From Saprospiraceae bacterium (lineage in GTDB: Bacteria; Bacteroidota; Bacteroidia; Chitinophagales; Saprospiraceae), in assembly GCA_020628085.1 (NCBI GenBank), contig JAHDFQ010000004.1, forward strand, positions 25,685 through 71,261: a DNA stretch of 45,577 nt, written 5' to 3'. This document shows, piece by piece, positions 28,434 through 37,323 of this stretch. Every line of letters starts with the position of its first letter. Positions within the stretch are counted from its first letter, which is position 1. The translations under genes and the position numbers were made by a program. The notes below the pieces were generated by a model that worked only from the letters and a program-made list of their open reading frames with translations, searched no databases and was not told the DNA's origin.

Positions 28434-28850
28434 ATGAGACATATATTGTTTTGTTTTACTCTAATATTCTTATTTACAGCCTGCTCAAATGATAAAAAGC
28501 CAGCTGCAACAATACAAAAACCTAAAACTGAAAAAAATACAAAGCCTGCCAATAAAAAAGGCAATAAAAAGGGTAAGCAAACTCCTAAAAAGGTAGTCAA
28601 ATCAAAAGATAAAAACCCTTATTTTGCTGGATTACAGGAAGCACTTGGTCTGAGTAATGCAGAACTTAAAGAGTTTAAAGCTGCTCAAAATAAATATTTT
28701 AAGCTAAGAGCTAAATTGCCCAAAAACGACACTGCGGCTCTAGACAATTGGAGAAAAAAAAGAAACGAGGAGTATATGGAAATATTAGGGATGAAAAAAT
28801 ATCGCCAAAAGGCAGCATACGACAGAAGATTAAGAAAAAATAAAAAATAA
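28434..28850 (+). CDS. Small basic lipoprotein of unknown function
   Basis: The protein has 138 residues. The signal MRHILFCFTLIFLFTAC ends in a lipobox-like FTAC with the lipid-modified cysteine at residue 17. A Lys/Pro/Asn-rich linker (about 20-58) leads to a helical domain of about 75 residues (NPYFAGLQEALGLSNAELKEF...KKYRQKAAYDRRLRKNKK). This is a strongly positive protein that would sit in the periplasm or outer membrane, close to sulfated, hence negatively charged, polymer. That electrostatic link is inference. I recognise no family. It is the last gene before a 196-bp gap. Confidence 0.65.
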   Translation: MRHILFCFTLIFLFTACSNDKKPAATIQKPKTEKNTKPANKKGNKKGKQTPKKVVKSKDKNPYFAGLQEALGLSNAELKEFKAAQNKYFKLRAKLPKNDTAALDNWRKKRNEEYMEILGMKKYRQKAAYDRRLRKNKK

Positions 28851-28909
28851 TATCATCTGAAGTTTATACATATTTGACTTTCTCAAATACGCCTTCTTTT
28901 CTTTAAGAT

Positions 28910-28952
28910 ACTGAACAGTATGGACTGTAAAAGTACATACTGTTCAGTCCAT
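28910..28952. repeat. Dyad with two alternative stems between lipoprotein and MBOAT genes
   Basis: ACTGAACAGTATG at 28910-28922 is the perfect inverse of CATACTGTTCAGT at 28936-28948 (13 bp, 13-nt spacer). A second perfect 8-bp pair, ATGGACTG (28920-28927) with CAGTCCAT (28945-28952), overlaps it, so only one can form at a time. No T-tract follows. Confidence 0.75.
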
Positions 28953-29046
28953 TCATTTACTAAAAACTACTCCATATCTTAAGAGAGTTTCTAGTAAGTT
29001 AAATGATCTTCTTTTGAACGGATTATATAACTAGTCCTACCCTATT

Positions 29047-30498
29047 ATGATTTTCAATTCCATTGAATTCTTACTATTTCTTCCCATAGTCTTTATATTA
29101 TTTTGGTTCGTTTGTGCTAAAAGTATTAAACTTCAAAATGCTTTATTGATTGTAGCAAGTTATATTTTCTATGGATGTTGGGATTGGCGTTTTTTAGGAC
29201 TTATTATTTTTAGTAGCGTTTTAGATTATACAATAGGGCGACAATTATCCATTGAACCATCTATAAATAAACGTAAGCTACTCCTCTATCTTAGTGTACT
29301 CGTCAATCTCGGATGCCTTGGTTTTTTCAAGTATTTTAATTTCTTTATTGATTCTTTTGAACAACTGATAACAACAGTAGGAATTGAAACGAACTTATGG
29401 ACGTTACAGATTATCTTACCAGTAGGTATCAGTTTCTATACTTTTCAGACGCTTAGTTATACTATAGATGTATATAAAAAAGAAATTGAAGCTAGCACAG
29501 ACCCTTTTGCATTTTTTGCCTATGTTGCATTTTTTCCTCAACTTGTAGCAGGACCTATCGAACGAGCAAAACAGTTTCTGCCTCAATTTTATACCAAGAA
29601 GAAGTTTAATTATACAGAAAGCATAGACGGTTGTAGGCAGATTTTATGGGGTTTCTTCAAAAAAATTGTTATTGCAGACAACTGTGCGCCTTTTGTAGAT
29701 CAGATTTTCGCAGACCCAACCCAATACTCCAATCCTGTCCTATTTTTAGGAGCAGTCTTATTTGCATTTCAAATTTACGGTGATTTTTCTGGATATACAG
29801 ATATAGCCATAGGAGTGGCCAAGCTATTTGGATTCAAATTAATGCGCAACTTTGCATATCCTTATTTTTCAAGAGATATTGCTGAATTTTGGAGACGTTG
29901 GCATATATCCTTATCCTCTTGGTTTAAGGATTATTTATATTTTCCGTTAGGTGGTAGTCGTGGTTCATTACAAAAAACGATTCGTAATGTATTTATCATA
30001 TTTTTGGTGAGTGGCTTTTGGCATGGTGCTAACTGGACATTTATTGTTTGGGGAGGTTTAAATGCACTTTATTTTTTACCTTCTCTGATTGCTGGTTCAA
30101 ATCGAAAAAATTTAGATATGATTTCCAAAGATTCCATCTTACCGCCTTTTTCGGAACTTTATTCTATTTTGACCACGTTTACATTGACCTGCTTAGCATG
30201 GATTTTCTTTCGGGCAGAATCAATTAGTCATGCCATTACATATTTATCGAATTTATTTAACCCATATAGTATTCATAAAACCAACACAGTTCATCTTTCA
30301 AATCATATTTCTATAAGTATTGTATGTAGCTTTATTATGGTTTTAATTATAGTAGAATGGGCACAACGAAGAAGGCTTCACGGACTTGAAAGAATGCCTC
30401 AAAACCAATGGCTAAGATATTTTATTTACACTATTCTAAGCATAACTATTATTTACCATTTTAGTGATGCTACTGAGTTTATATATTTTCAGTTTTAA
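29047..30498 (+). CDS. MBOAT family O-acyltransferase (AlgI-like)
   Basis: The protein has 483 residues. Polytopic membrane protein with about ten TM segments. The family signatures are present: LPVGISFYTFQTLSYTIDVY, FPQLVAGPIERA, EFWRRWHISLSSWFKDYLYFPLGG (first conserved His at about residue 284) and VSGFWHGANWTFIVWGGLN (catalytic His at about 325). It moves an acyl group, normally acetyl, across the inner membrane to a carbohydrate. Its stop overlaps the next gene's start by one base (TAATG), and the next product is the expected SGNH-type partner. Confidence 0.95.
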   Translation: MIFNSIEFLLFLPIVFILFWFVCAKSIKLQNALLIVASYIFYGCWDWRFLGLIIFSSVLDYTIGRQLSIEPSINKRKLLLYLSVLVNLGCLGFFKYFNFFIDSFEQLITTVGIETNLWTLQIILPVGISFYTFQTLSYTIDVYKKEIEASTDPFAFFAYVAFFPQLVAGPIERAKQFLPQFYTKKKFNYTESIDGCRQILWGFFKKIVIADNCAPFVDQIFADPTQYSNPVLFLGAVLFAFQIYGDFSGYTDIAIGVAKLFGFKLMRNFAYPYFSRDIAEFWRRWHISLSSWFKDYLYFPLGGSRGSLQKTIRNVFIIFLVSGFWHGANWTFIVWGGLNALYFLPSLIAGSNRKNLDMISKDSILPPFSELYSILTTFTLTCLAWIFFRAESISHAITYLSNLFNPYSIHKTNTVHLSNHISISIVCSFIMVLIIVEWAQRRRLHGLERMPQNQWLRYFIYTILSITIIYHFSDATEFIYFQF

Positions 30499-31535
30499 TG
30501 AAACGATTCCTTCTATATATCATTTTATTTTTAGCCTTTCTGCTATTCATATTACAAATCCCGGGGTTGTTGCTACCTGAATATTGGGGAAATGACCGAT
30601 TTCGTGCCAAGTTTTCATACTTGGATAAAACAACTCATAATTATTCAACTTATTTCATAGGATCAAGCAGGGTTGGAAATGGAATTATTCCAGAAGTATT
30701 TGATCGTCTCAACAATAAAAAAAATCAATCTTTTAATATTAGTGTTCCTGGTTCAAGTAGTTTAGAAAATCTTAGAGTACTCAAAATTCTTATAAATAAT
30801 TCTGATTTTAATGCTAAAGAAATATTTATAGAATGCCCTACTTTTGCAGTTCCTGAAGGTAGAAACCGAAATTCTGTAAGAGGTATATATTACTATGATA
30901 GTTATGCTTTTTTCATCCAATTGAAAAACATATACAGTAAAAAGACAAACGTTATAAATAAAATAAATTCTGGTTTTGAATATACGATACTCTACCTGAA
31001 ATACCTTTTAAAAATTAATTTATTACAAACTCAAATCAAACAATTAATAGGCTTCTCTCCAGCGCAAAATATACCTTCTATTAAAACTAATCATGGGTAT
31101 GCTCCTCTAAAAATTGGAAGTCAAAATCCAAAACTAATCAAAAGAAGAAATCAGTTCCTGAAGAACACTTCAATATTGAATATAAGAAGAAAAGGAGCAA
31201 AAGAAGCTTTTCAAAAAGAGTATAGTTATGATGAAATTGTTAATCATCATGTTGATGAACTCAAGCAGCTTATCAAGACTGCAAAAAATAAAAATATAGA
31301 TTTATATTTTATGTTGCTTCCTAAAGCTCCTGCAAGTTATTACGAGGATGTATATAAGCATCTTCTAGTACTACCAGAATCTAATTATGTGAATGTTGCC
31401 AATCCTATCAAGTATCCTAATTTATATCAACTAGAATATTCTTTCGACCGAGCGCACTTAACCTTTGAAGGTTCAAAGATATTAACGAAAGCTTTATACA
31501 ATGAATATACTATAAAAAAAGAGTTAAAAAGATGA
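30498..31535 (+). CDS. Membrane-anchored SGNH-like protein, probable MBOAT partner
   Basis: The protein has 345 residues. One N-terminal TM segment (LLYIILFLAFLLFILQIPG) anchors it. The soluble part begins an SGNH-type fold: STYFIGSSRVGNGI (block I, Ser near 54-55) and the closing FDRAHLTFEGSKIL (block V with Asp and His near 316-319). The middle is weakly conserved and I see no clear Gly and Asn blocks. In alginate and peptidoglycan acetylation an MBOAT protein works with such a periplasmic protein (AlgJ/AlgX, PatB type) that transfers the acyl group to the acceptor. The one-base overlap with the MBOAT gene supports that here. Confidence 0.7.
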   Translation: MKRFLLYIILFLAFLLFILQIPGLLLPEYWGNDRFRAKFSYLDKTTHNYSTYFIGSSRVGNGIIPEVFDRLNNKKNQSFNISVPGSSSLENLRVLKILINNSDFNAKEIFIECPTFAVPEGRNRNSVRGIYYYDSYAFFIQLKNIYSKKTNVINKINSGFEYTILYLKYLLKINLLQTQIKQLIGFSPAQNIPSIKTNHGYAPLKIGSQNPKLIKRRNQFLKNTSILNIRRKGAKEAFQKEYSYDEIVNHHVDELKQLIKTAKNKNIDLYFMLLPKAPASYYEDVYKHLLVLPESNYVNVANPIKYPNLYQLEYSFDRAHLTFEGSKILTKALYNEYTIKKELKR

Positions 31536-31544
31536 TATAGGAAA

Positions 31545-33143
31545 ATGAAAAAAACGAATCATATCTCAAATATCAGCTTATCAATACCGTTTGTACATCA
31601 AGTAGTACTCTTGGTTGTTGGTCTCTGTTCAATAAGTTGCTCTAAATGTGTGATGCCAGCAAAAGGACACTTATTAGTACCAACATTTGAAGATGTCACA
31701 GACACAAAATCTGTCAGTAACAGAAATATGACTTTTGCCGCCGCAGCAGGTGACTTTAATCAAGACAGTTGGATGGATTTAGTAGTATCTAATCATAATT
31801 ATATTCAGGTATATATTAATAACGAAGGAAAAAGCTTTACTCCTTTGGATACTTTAAATCATAAAAAAGATAATCATGGAGTTAGTTTTATTGATTTGAA
31901 TAATGATTACAAACCAGAATTAGCTGTGTCTATTGGTAGTAGAAAAGGGAAAGGGAAAGGTGAAGGAAATAATTTCTTTAATTTTACTCCTTCAAATAAA
32001 TTTGAAGAAACTCCCCTTACGGATAGTATTCTCTTAGATAACTGGGGACGTGGTCGCCTAATTATTCCATTAGATTTTAATCAAGATGGCATAATGGACA
32101 TGTCTTACATGAACTATGGAACGGGAAGCAACTCTAAAAATGTAAATAAAATCATTTTAGGGAAAACAAAGAATTCTTCTTTACTAAATCAGTATGAAGT
32201 TATTCATTCAGGTATTGAAAACCTTAATACTACATATTTCACCTTAGCTAACCTGTTTAATTCCAAAGATAGATACCTTATTCTAGATAGAGGAGGAAAT
32301 CAATCAGGAAGTATCTTTAAAGTAACACCCGATTTACAATTGATAGATGAAACTGAAAATTTTGATGTTATTTCAGCAAGTGTTGTCAAAAGAATAGTTC
32401 CTTTAGACTTTGATAATGATGGAGATTTGGATTTGCTTTACCTTTTATCTAAAAAGAAAACTACCGTATTATTCGAAAATACAGGTCATTCATTTATCAG
32501 AACACCAACAGGAATCGAATTTAATGCTAAAGGAGGGGATGCAGTTACAGGTGATTTTAATAATGATGGTTTTATTGATATCTATATCATTAATACGAAT
32601 TTAAAAAAGCCAATACCACCTAATGCGCTGTACCTCAACAATGGTAAGAAAGAATTTTTTAGAATTAATGCAATTACGAAAAGAGATTCTATTAAAACAT
32701 TAGAGCAGATTCCTACCATTCAATTTGGAGCATCTATCTTAGATGGTTTATCCAAAGGAGAGAGCAATGGAGCCGTTTGTTTTGACAACAATAATGACGG
32801 AAAACTAGATATTTTTATTCATAATGGACATCGTAAAAGTAGTGGTTCGAATCAACTTCTTCAAAATACTACTATAAATAAGGGTAATTTTTTACAAATA
32901 AATTTAAAAAGTACCGTTTCCAATACACAGGCATGGGGAACAAGAATACTAGTAGAATTTGGTGATCAACAACAATATCAACAAAAATTTAGTGCTAATG
33001 CTAAGTTAGGTGTAAGTGATTTACCTTTTCACGTTGGTTTGGGTAATTCTAAAAAAGCAAAAGTAACGGTATTTTGGCCTTCTGGAAAGGTAACTGTGCT
33101 AAAAAAAGTAAAGGCCAATCAATTTATTACGATACAAGAGTAA
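31545..33143 (+). CDS. Lipoprotein with FG-GAP repeats and C-terminal ASPIC/UnbV domain (CRTAC1-like)
   Basis: The protein has 532 residues. A hydrophobic N-terminus ends in a lipobox-like SISC, giving a probable lipoprotein. Six calcium-binding-type loops follow at about residues 69 (DFNQDSWMDLVV), 117 (DLNNDYKPELAV), 177 (DFNQDGIMD), 288 (DFDNDGDLDLLY), 336 (DFNNDGFIDIYI) and 414 (DNNNDGKLDIFI). These are the signs of an FG-GAP/VCBS propeller. The end (about 460-530, FHVGLGNSKKAKVTVFWPSGKV) is an ASPIC/UnbV module. Proteins of this build are extracytoplasmic and thought to bind other molecules; no enzymatic role is proven. It lies 9 bp after the SGNH gene and 9 bp before the GT-C-like gene, so it clearly belongs to this operon. 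Confidence 0.85.
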   Translation: MKKTNHISNISLSIPFVHQVVLLVVGLCSISCSKCVMPAKGHLLVPTFEDVTDTKSVSNRNMTFAAAAGDFNQDSWMDLVVSNHNYIQVYINNEGKSFTPLDTLNHKKDNHGVSFIDLNNDYKPELAVSIGSRKGKGKGEGNNFFNFTPSNKFEETPLTDSILLDNWGRGRLIIPLDFNQDGIMDMSYMNYGTGSNSKNVNKIILGKTKNSSLLNQYEVIHSGIENLNTTYFTLANLFNSKDRYLILDRGGNQSGSIFKVTPDLQLIDETENFDVISASVVKRIVPLDFDNDGDLDLLYLLSKKKTTVLFENTGHSFIRTPTGIEFNAKGGDAVTGDFNNDGFIDIYIINTNLKKPIPPNALYLNNGKKEFFRINAITKRDSIKTLEQIPTIQFGASILDGLSKGESNGAVCFDNNNDGKLDIFIHNGHRKSSGSNQLLQNTTINKGNFLQINLKSTVSNTQAWGTRILVEFGDQQQYQQKFSANAKLGVSDLPFHVGLGNSKKAKVTVFWPSGKVTVLKKVKANQFITIQE

Positions 33144-33152
33144 CTTTAGTAT

Positions 33153-35429
33153 ATGAAAACACTATTGAATACGGTCAGAACAACTTTCTCTAATCTCAAT
33201 CTATTAGATAAGATTTTACTCTTATTTATTTTATTTATTTGTTCTCGAATCATATACCTCACACCTTCATTTGATGGTGCAATGAATTTATTGCCTGCAA
33301 AAAACCTTGTTTTGTTTGGTAAGTACTATTCTTATTATTTTGAACAATATTTCTATCACGGCATACAAACCCGATTTACTCTTCAAATGCCTGCTGCATT
33401 CTTTATGTGGATAGGGGGAGTAAGCTATTTTACAGCGTTATTACCCTCAGCGATATATACTTTTATATTCGTGTTGATCTCTTGGAAATTAGTCGTCAAA
33501 CTGACACCAAGTATACATCGTGAAAATTTATTCATCATCCCTTTATTTTTATTTATACCAGATTTTTTTCATGTAGGTTTAAAAGGATGGGGAGAAGTTA
33601 TTACTTATTTTTTCACAGTACTTGCACTTTTACAATGGATAAGAATTACAGAACAAGACTCCACTTCTCGTAAAAACGCTCCTTATCTATTTATGGGAGT
33701 CTTTATTGGTCTGTCTATACTTACTAAAACAGTTGCACTAATTACACTTCCTGCTTTTGCAGGCGGAATATTATATCAAACGATTAAAAATAAACAAATA
33801 GATTGGCGTTTTTTATATACGTTATTAGGAATATTGATCCCTATAGCTTCCTATGAATTATGGAAAATATATTTGATGGGGTTTGATCAATATATTAAGT
33901 GGTGGACTTATCAAAGTTCAGCCATATCATCACAAGCAGGAGTCGCTTCAAAAGTGACGGTCACCGAACAGAAGGTTACCGAAAACCTTGGAGAATCTTC
34001 TAGCAAATTCATGAATCACTTGAATATCACCGCTAGTAATCTTTACATTAGTACAAAAATACTACTACTTTATTTTATTATTCCTTCTTTCTTAACCGTA
34101 TTTTTTCATTTCAAAGGATTTCTAAAAAAGAACAGTTTCCCTATAATTATTTTTATATTTCTTCTCATTTGGGGATATTTTGTTTGGTGGATGGCGATTA
34201 CACCTACCAATAAAGTAGATGATTATGGAAAATTTAGACGATTGCTTCCTGCATTCATAATGAATACTTATTTAATAGCAATCACAACTCAAACCCTAAT
34301 CGAGTTAAATAAAGATAAACTAAAATCCTATGTGGTTATCGCAACGATTACTTCCGTAGGAATATTCATTAGTTGTTTCATTGGATTAAAAAGTTTTAAT
34401 AAAACGACAGAGATTATCACAACCTCCGCCCCGAGTTCTATCCATAATGAATTTTATCGGAAATTAAATAGTCTTCCACAGAATGCAAAAATCTTCGGAA
34501 ATGCTTATAGACAAGCCCCTCAAGTAGCATTAAAGTATAATCGTCATTTTACAAATAACGTAAGATATAGCTTTGACGAACTCATCAACGGCGAAGATCA
34601 CTATATCATTCTTGATGACTATCTTATATCTAGAGGATATTTCAACCCTATTTTAGAAGTCATAGATTATAATATTATTGCAGAAAATAAAGAAGATCAA
34701 AAAAATGAAATGCAACTGATAAAAATAAATGGATATAAAGAAGAATTTGATCTTAAAAGACCTAGGCTATCCAATTGCGTGGACTTAGAGAAGATGAATC
34801 CATATCCAAATAAATTTGGTTTTTATCCAAAGAACAATCAAAATTGGACTACTCCTAAATTCAATGTTACATTAGATGAAGGTAACTACAACTATCTATT
34901 TTTAACTTTTTATACCAATCCTAATGTCAAATATAAAGATAAACAAACAAGCCTTGAATTATCATTAAATAGTCAACTCTTGAAAAAAGTGAAGATTCAA
35001 AAAGGAAGGAATCATCTCAAAATTCCAATTGATAGCAATTGGTGTAATACAAGTACTCCCAATCAAGTTGCAGGTTTACTCAATACATATGCTATAAAGT
35101 CAGCTAGTTACTATGGATTAATCTGCAATCAAGCTTGTTTAAAGACTATTGAGGAAACAAATAATATTATCATTAAAAATATGCGCATCAATAGCAGTAA
35201 AAAACTCGTATTACGAATTGAAAACGTATCCGACAATATTGCCGTATACATTAATGATAGAGAATCCAAAGTAACAACTAATATGAATACACTTGCATGT
35301 AAATTGCCTGGTTCAACCTCAACTGCTAGTAGTTACATGCTTGAAATTTTCGATCTCGATAAAAATGTATCTCAAAAGTTTAACATATTTATGGATCGAG
35401 AAAATCAAATTGTTCGGTTGTTGGAATAA
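33153..35429 (+). CDS. Polytopic GT-C-like membrane protein (ArnT/GT39-like) with C-terminal soluble domain
   Basis: The protein has 758 residues. About eleven TM segments fill the first 430 residues. The first extracytoplasmic loop has an acidic residue in TPSFDGAMNLLPAKN (Asp41), where GT-C enzymes using undecaprenyl-phosphate sugars have their catalytic Asp. Residues about 440-758 are soluble and would face the periplasm, with beta-rich stretches (LDEGNYNYLFLTFYTN and MRINSSKKLVLRIENVS). GT39 assignment is by layout, not by a decisive motif. It may add a lipid-linked sugar to the exported polymer. The gene shares an operon with MBOAT, SGNH and the FG-GAP protein. Confidence 0.65.
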   Translation: MKTLLNTVRTTFSNLNLLDKILLLFILFICSRIIYLTPSFDGAMNLLPAKNLVLFGKYYSYYFEQYFYHGIQTRFTLQMPAAFFMWIGGVSYFTALLPSAIYTFIFVLISWKLVVKLTPSIHRENLFIIPLFLFIPDFFHVGLKGWGEVITYFFTVLALLQWIRITEQDSTSRKNAPYLFMGVFIGLSILTKTVALITLPAFAGGILYQTIKNKQIDWRFLYTLLGILIPIASYELWKIYLMGFDQYIKWWTYQSSAISSQAGVASKVTVTEQKVTENLGESSSKFMNHLNITASNLYISTKILLLYFIIPSFLTVFFHFKGFLKKNSFPIIIFIFLLIWGYFVWWMAITPTNKVDDYGKFRRLLPAFIMNTYLIAITTQTLIELNKDKLKSYVVIATITSVGIFISCFIGLKSFNKTTEIITTSAPSSIHNEFYRKLNSLPQNAKIFGNAYRQAPQVALKYNRHFTNNVRYSFDELINGEDHYIILDDYLISRGYFNPILEVIDYNIIAENKEDQKNEMQLIKINGYKEEFDLKRPRLSNCVDLEKMNPYPNKFGFYPKNNQNWTTPKFNVTLDEGNYNYLFLTFYTNPNVKYKDKQTSLELSLNSQLLKKVKIQKGRNHLKIPIDSNWCNTSTPNQVAGLLNTYAIKSASYYGLICNQACLKTIEETNNIIIKNMRINSSKKLVLRIENVSDNIAVYINDRESKVTTNMNTLACKLPGSTSTASSYMLEIFDLDKNVSQKFNIFMDRENQIVRLLE

Positions 35430-35459
35430 GTCATCATCTTTAAAATAATTTTAATTTAA

Positions 35460-37319
35460 GTGAAACATATAGATAATCTTATAAAGATAGCTGTCGCCAT
35501 TATATCTATTATACTAGCAGTAATATTTATTAAGGGTATCTTTTCTGGACCAATTAATAGTCTAGGAATCAAAGATGATTTTATCGTGTTTCATAAGCAA
35601 TTTGAAGATTTCTGGTTACAGGCTGACTCCTTTCTGGACAAGTTTAACTATCTAGTTATGAAGTCGCACTGGCCTCATCCTAAAATAATAGGTAGACTGG
35701 CTACACTTGTAGGCTATTATACTGTTGGCTACATTCATTTAGGCTATATTATGATTTTTTCTAATATTGCGATGATATGTACATGTATAACCATCTATTT
35801 ACTATATTTTAAAGATAAAATACTCTTCATTCTCCCTATATTACTGATACTTTTACAAGTACATCATATCAATTTCTGGACAGTAGCAATCATTGCACAT
35901 GGTACCGTCTATATCGTTTTATTATTGTTCTTTTATTGTCTTATAAGACAAAAGTATCTCCCTGCACTTTTCTTACTTTTTATACTTTTTTTTAGGAGTG
36001 GTGGGGGATTTTTGGTGATGATTCCTTTGGCTATTATCATGTTTTTATTGTATCAACACGATAAAATCACGCTCAAAACAATCGGTCTATTTTCAGGTGC
36101 TAGTATTCTTTTCTTTATTTTATTCTACTCGTTTACACTCAGTGGAGTTTTAGAAAATAACAGAACTAGTAGTTTGTTAAAAGATGAAGTTTCCGTAAAC
36201 TTTATAAGTAAAATAGGTTCGATTGCTGCTTATTGCCTTCAAGTTCTTGGTGGTTTTTTCTCATCTCGATATGTGCCAATTGAACACAACAACTACCTAA
36301 ATTTCACTTTTGGAATCATCGGTATAATTTTGATTATTGCATTTTTGTATAAAAGTAAATCTCTCTCTACTCGATTATATCCTGTTTTTGGAGCTGCTAT
36401 TTACTTTTTATTACTTTGTATGTTAGCTGGATTAATTAATGATAAACCCGATCAGTTTTTTGAAACAACGATCATTCGTTATAAGTTTTATTCTATATTT
36501 TTCTGGATATCTATTTACACTGCACTTGTTCAGATTTTCTACAAAAAAAAGGTATTTTATTATAGTTATGCACTACTGCTTTTGTTTTGTTTTAGTGGTT
36601 TTTATAAAAATGCAAACTCTCAATACATAAAAAACTTAGGGTTTTTAAAAACTCGAGCTTTATTTAATAATATTTCTGGAGATTTATACAGTAAACCTCA
36701 GTTGGATGCTAGTTTCATGAAAAGTCTATCCATACATAAAATCTACAATAGTTCTTATGAAAAGAACATTTCAGGTCATCTGAATTTTGAAAAAGTGCTA
36801 AATATAAAATTGAGTCCAGATAAGGTGAAAATAAAACCTAACTCCCCTGCTCTTGATCAATTAGTAGAATACTATATGTTCCAAGAGAATGGACTACTTA
36901 AAATAGTGGGTGCTGTCAATCAAAAAAAGAAACGACTGGTCACCATTTTAGATTTTGGAGATTTTAAGGAATATTATTTAATCAATAAACTAAAAAAGAA
37001 AACAAAAGGTAAGGAAACAAAATATTTCTTTGATGCTTTTATTGTTCCTGATGAACGTGCCAACTTTACCGTCTCTTTTGCTGGTTTCAATACATCTTAC
37101 CACCTGATAAATAGTCGGCAGACGTTTTCTACTAGTGTATTAAAAGATAATTTTTTAAATCCGTATAATTTTAAAGACAAAAACAAAATCATGCAAGTAG
37201 AAGAAGAGTTTTACACAAAAATTATGAAAACTAACAGTAATCAGCAAAAAATAAATAAAGCTCTCAGAAATAGAAATAAACAACTAGAGCAGTTCAAGTC
37301 AAAGAAAAAAAGAAATTAG
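35460..37319 (+). CDS. Polytopic membrane protein of unknown function, GTG start
   Basis: The protein has 619 residues. It starts with GTG at 35460 because no ATG lies close and MKHIDNLIKIAVAIISIILA is a good first TM. About ten TM segments run to about residue 390, then a soluble tail of about 230 residues follows, ending in a basic stretch (NRNKQLEQFKSKKKRN). The layout (TM bundle, then a soluble tail) repeats that of the preceding gene, but I do not see the GT-C acidic loop. It is the last gene of the + strand operon and its stop lies 4 bp from the stop of the opposing operon. Confidence 0.6.
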   Translation: MKHIDNLIKIAVAIISIILAVIFIKGIFSGPINSLGIKDDFIVFHKQFEDFWLQADSFLDKFNYLVMKSHWPHPKIIGRLATLVGYYTVGYIHLGYIMIFSNIAMICTCITIYLLYFKDKILFILPILLILLQVHHINFWTVAIIAHGTVYIVLLLFFYCLIRQKYLPALFLLFILFFRSGGGFLVMIPLAIIMFLLYQHDKITLKTIGLFSGASILFFILFYSFTLSGVLENNRTSSLLKDEVSVNFISKIGSIAAYCLQVLGGFFSSRYVPIEHNNYLNFTFGIIGIILIIAFLYKSKSLSTRLYPVFGAAIYFLLLCMLAGLINDKPDQFFETTIIRYKFYSIFFWISIYTALVQIFYKKKVFYYSYALLLLFCFSGFYKNANSQYIKNLGFLKTRALFNNISGDLYSKPQLDASFMKSLSIHKIYNSSYEKNISGHLNFEKVLNIKLSPDKVKIKPNSPALDQLVEYYMFQENGLLKIVGAVNQKKKRLVTILDFGDFKEYYLINKLKKKTKGKETKYFFDAFIVPDERANFTVSFAGFNTSYHLINSRQTFSTSVLKDNFLNPYNFKDKNKIMQVEEEFYTKIMKTNSNQQKINKALRNRNKQLEQFKSKKKRN

Positions 37320-37323
37320 GAAA

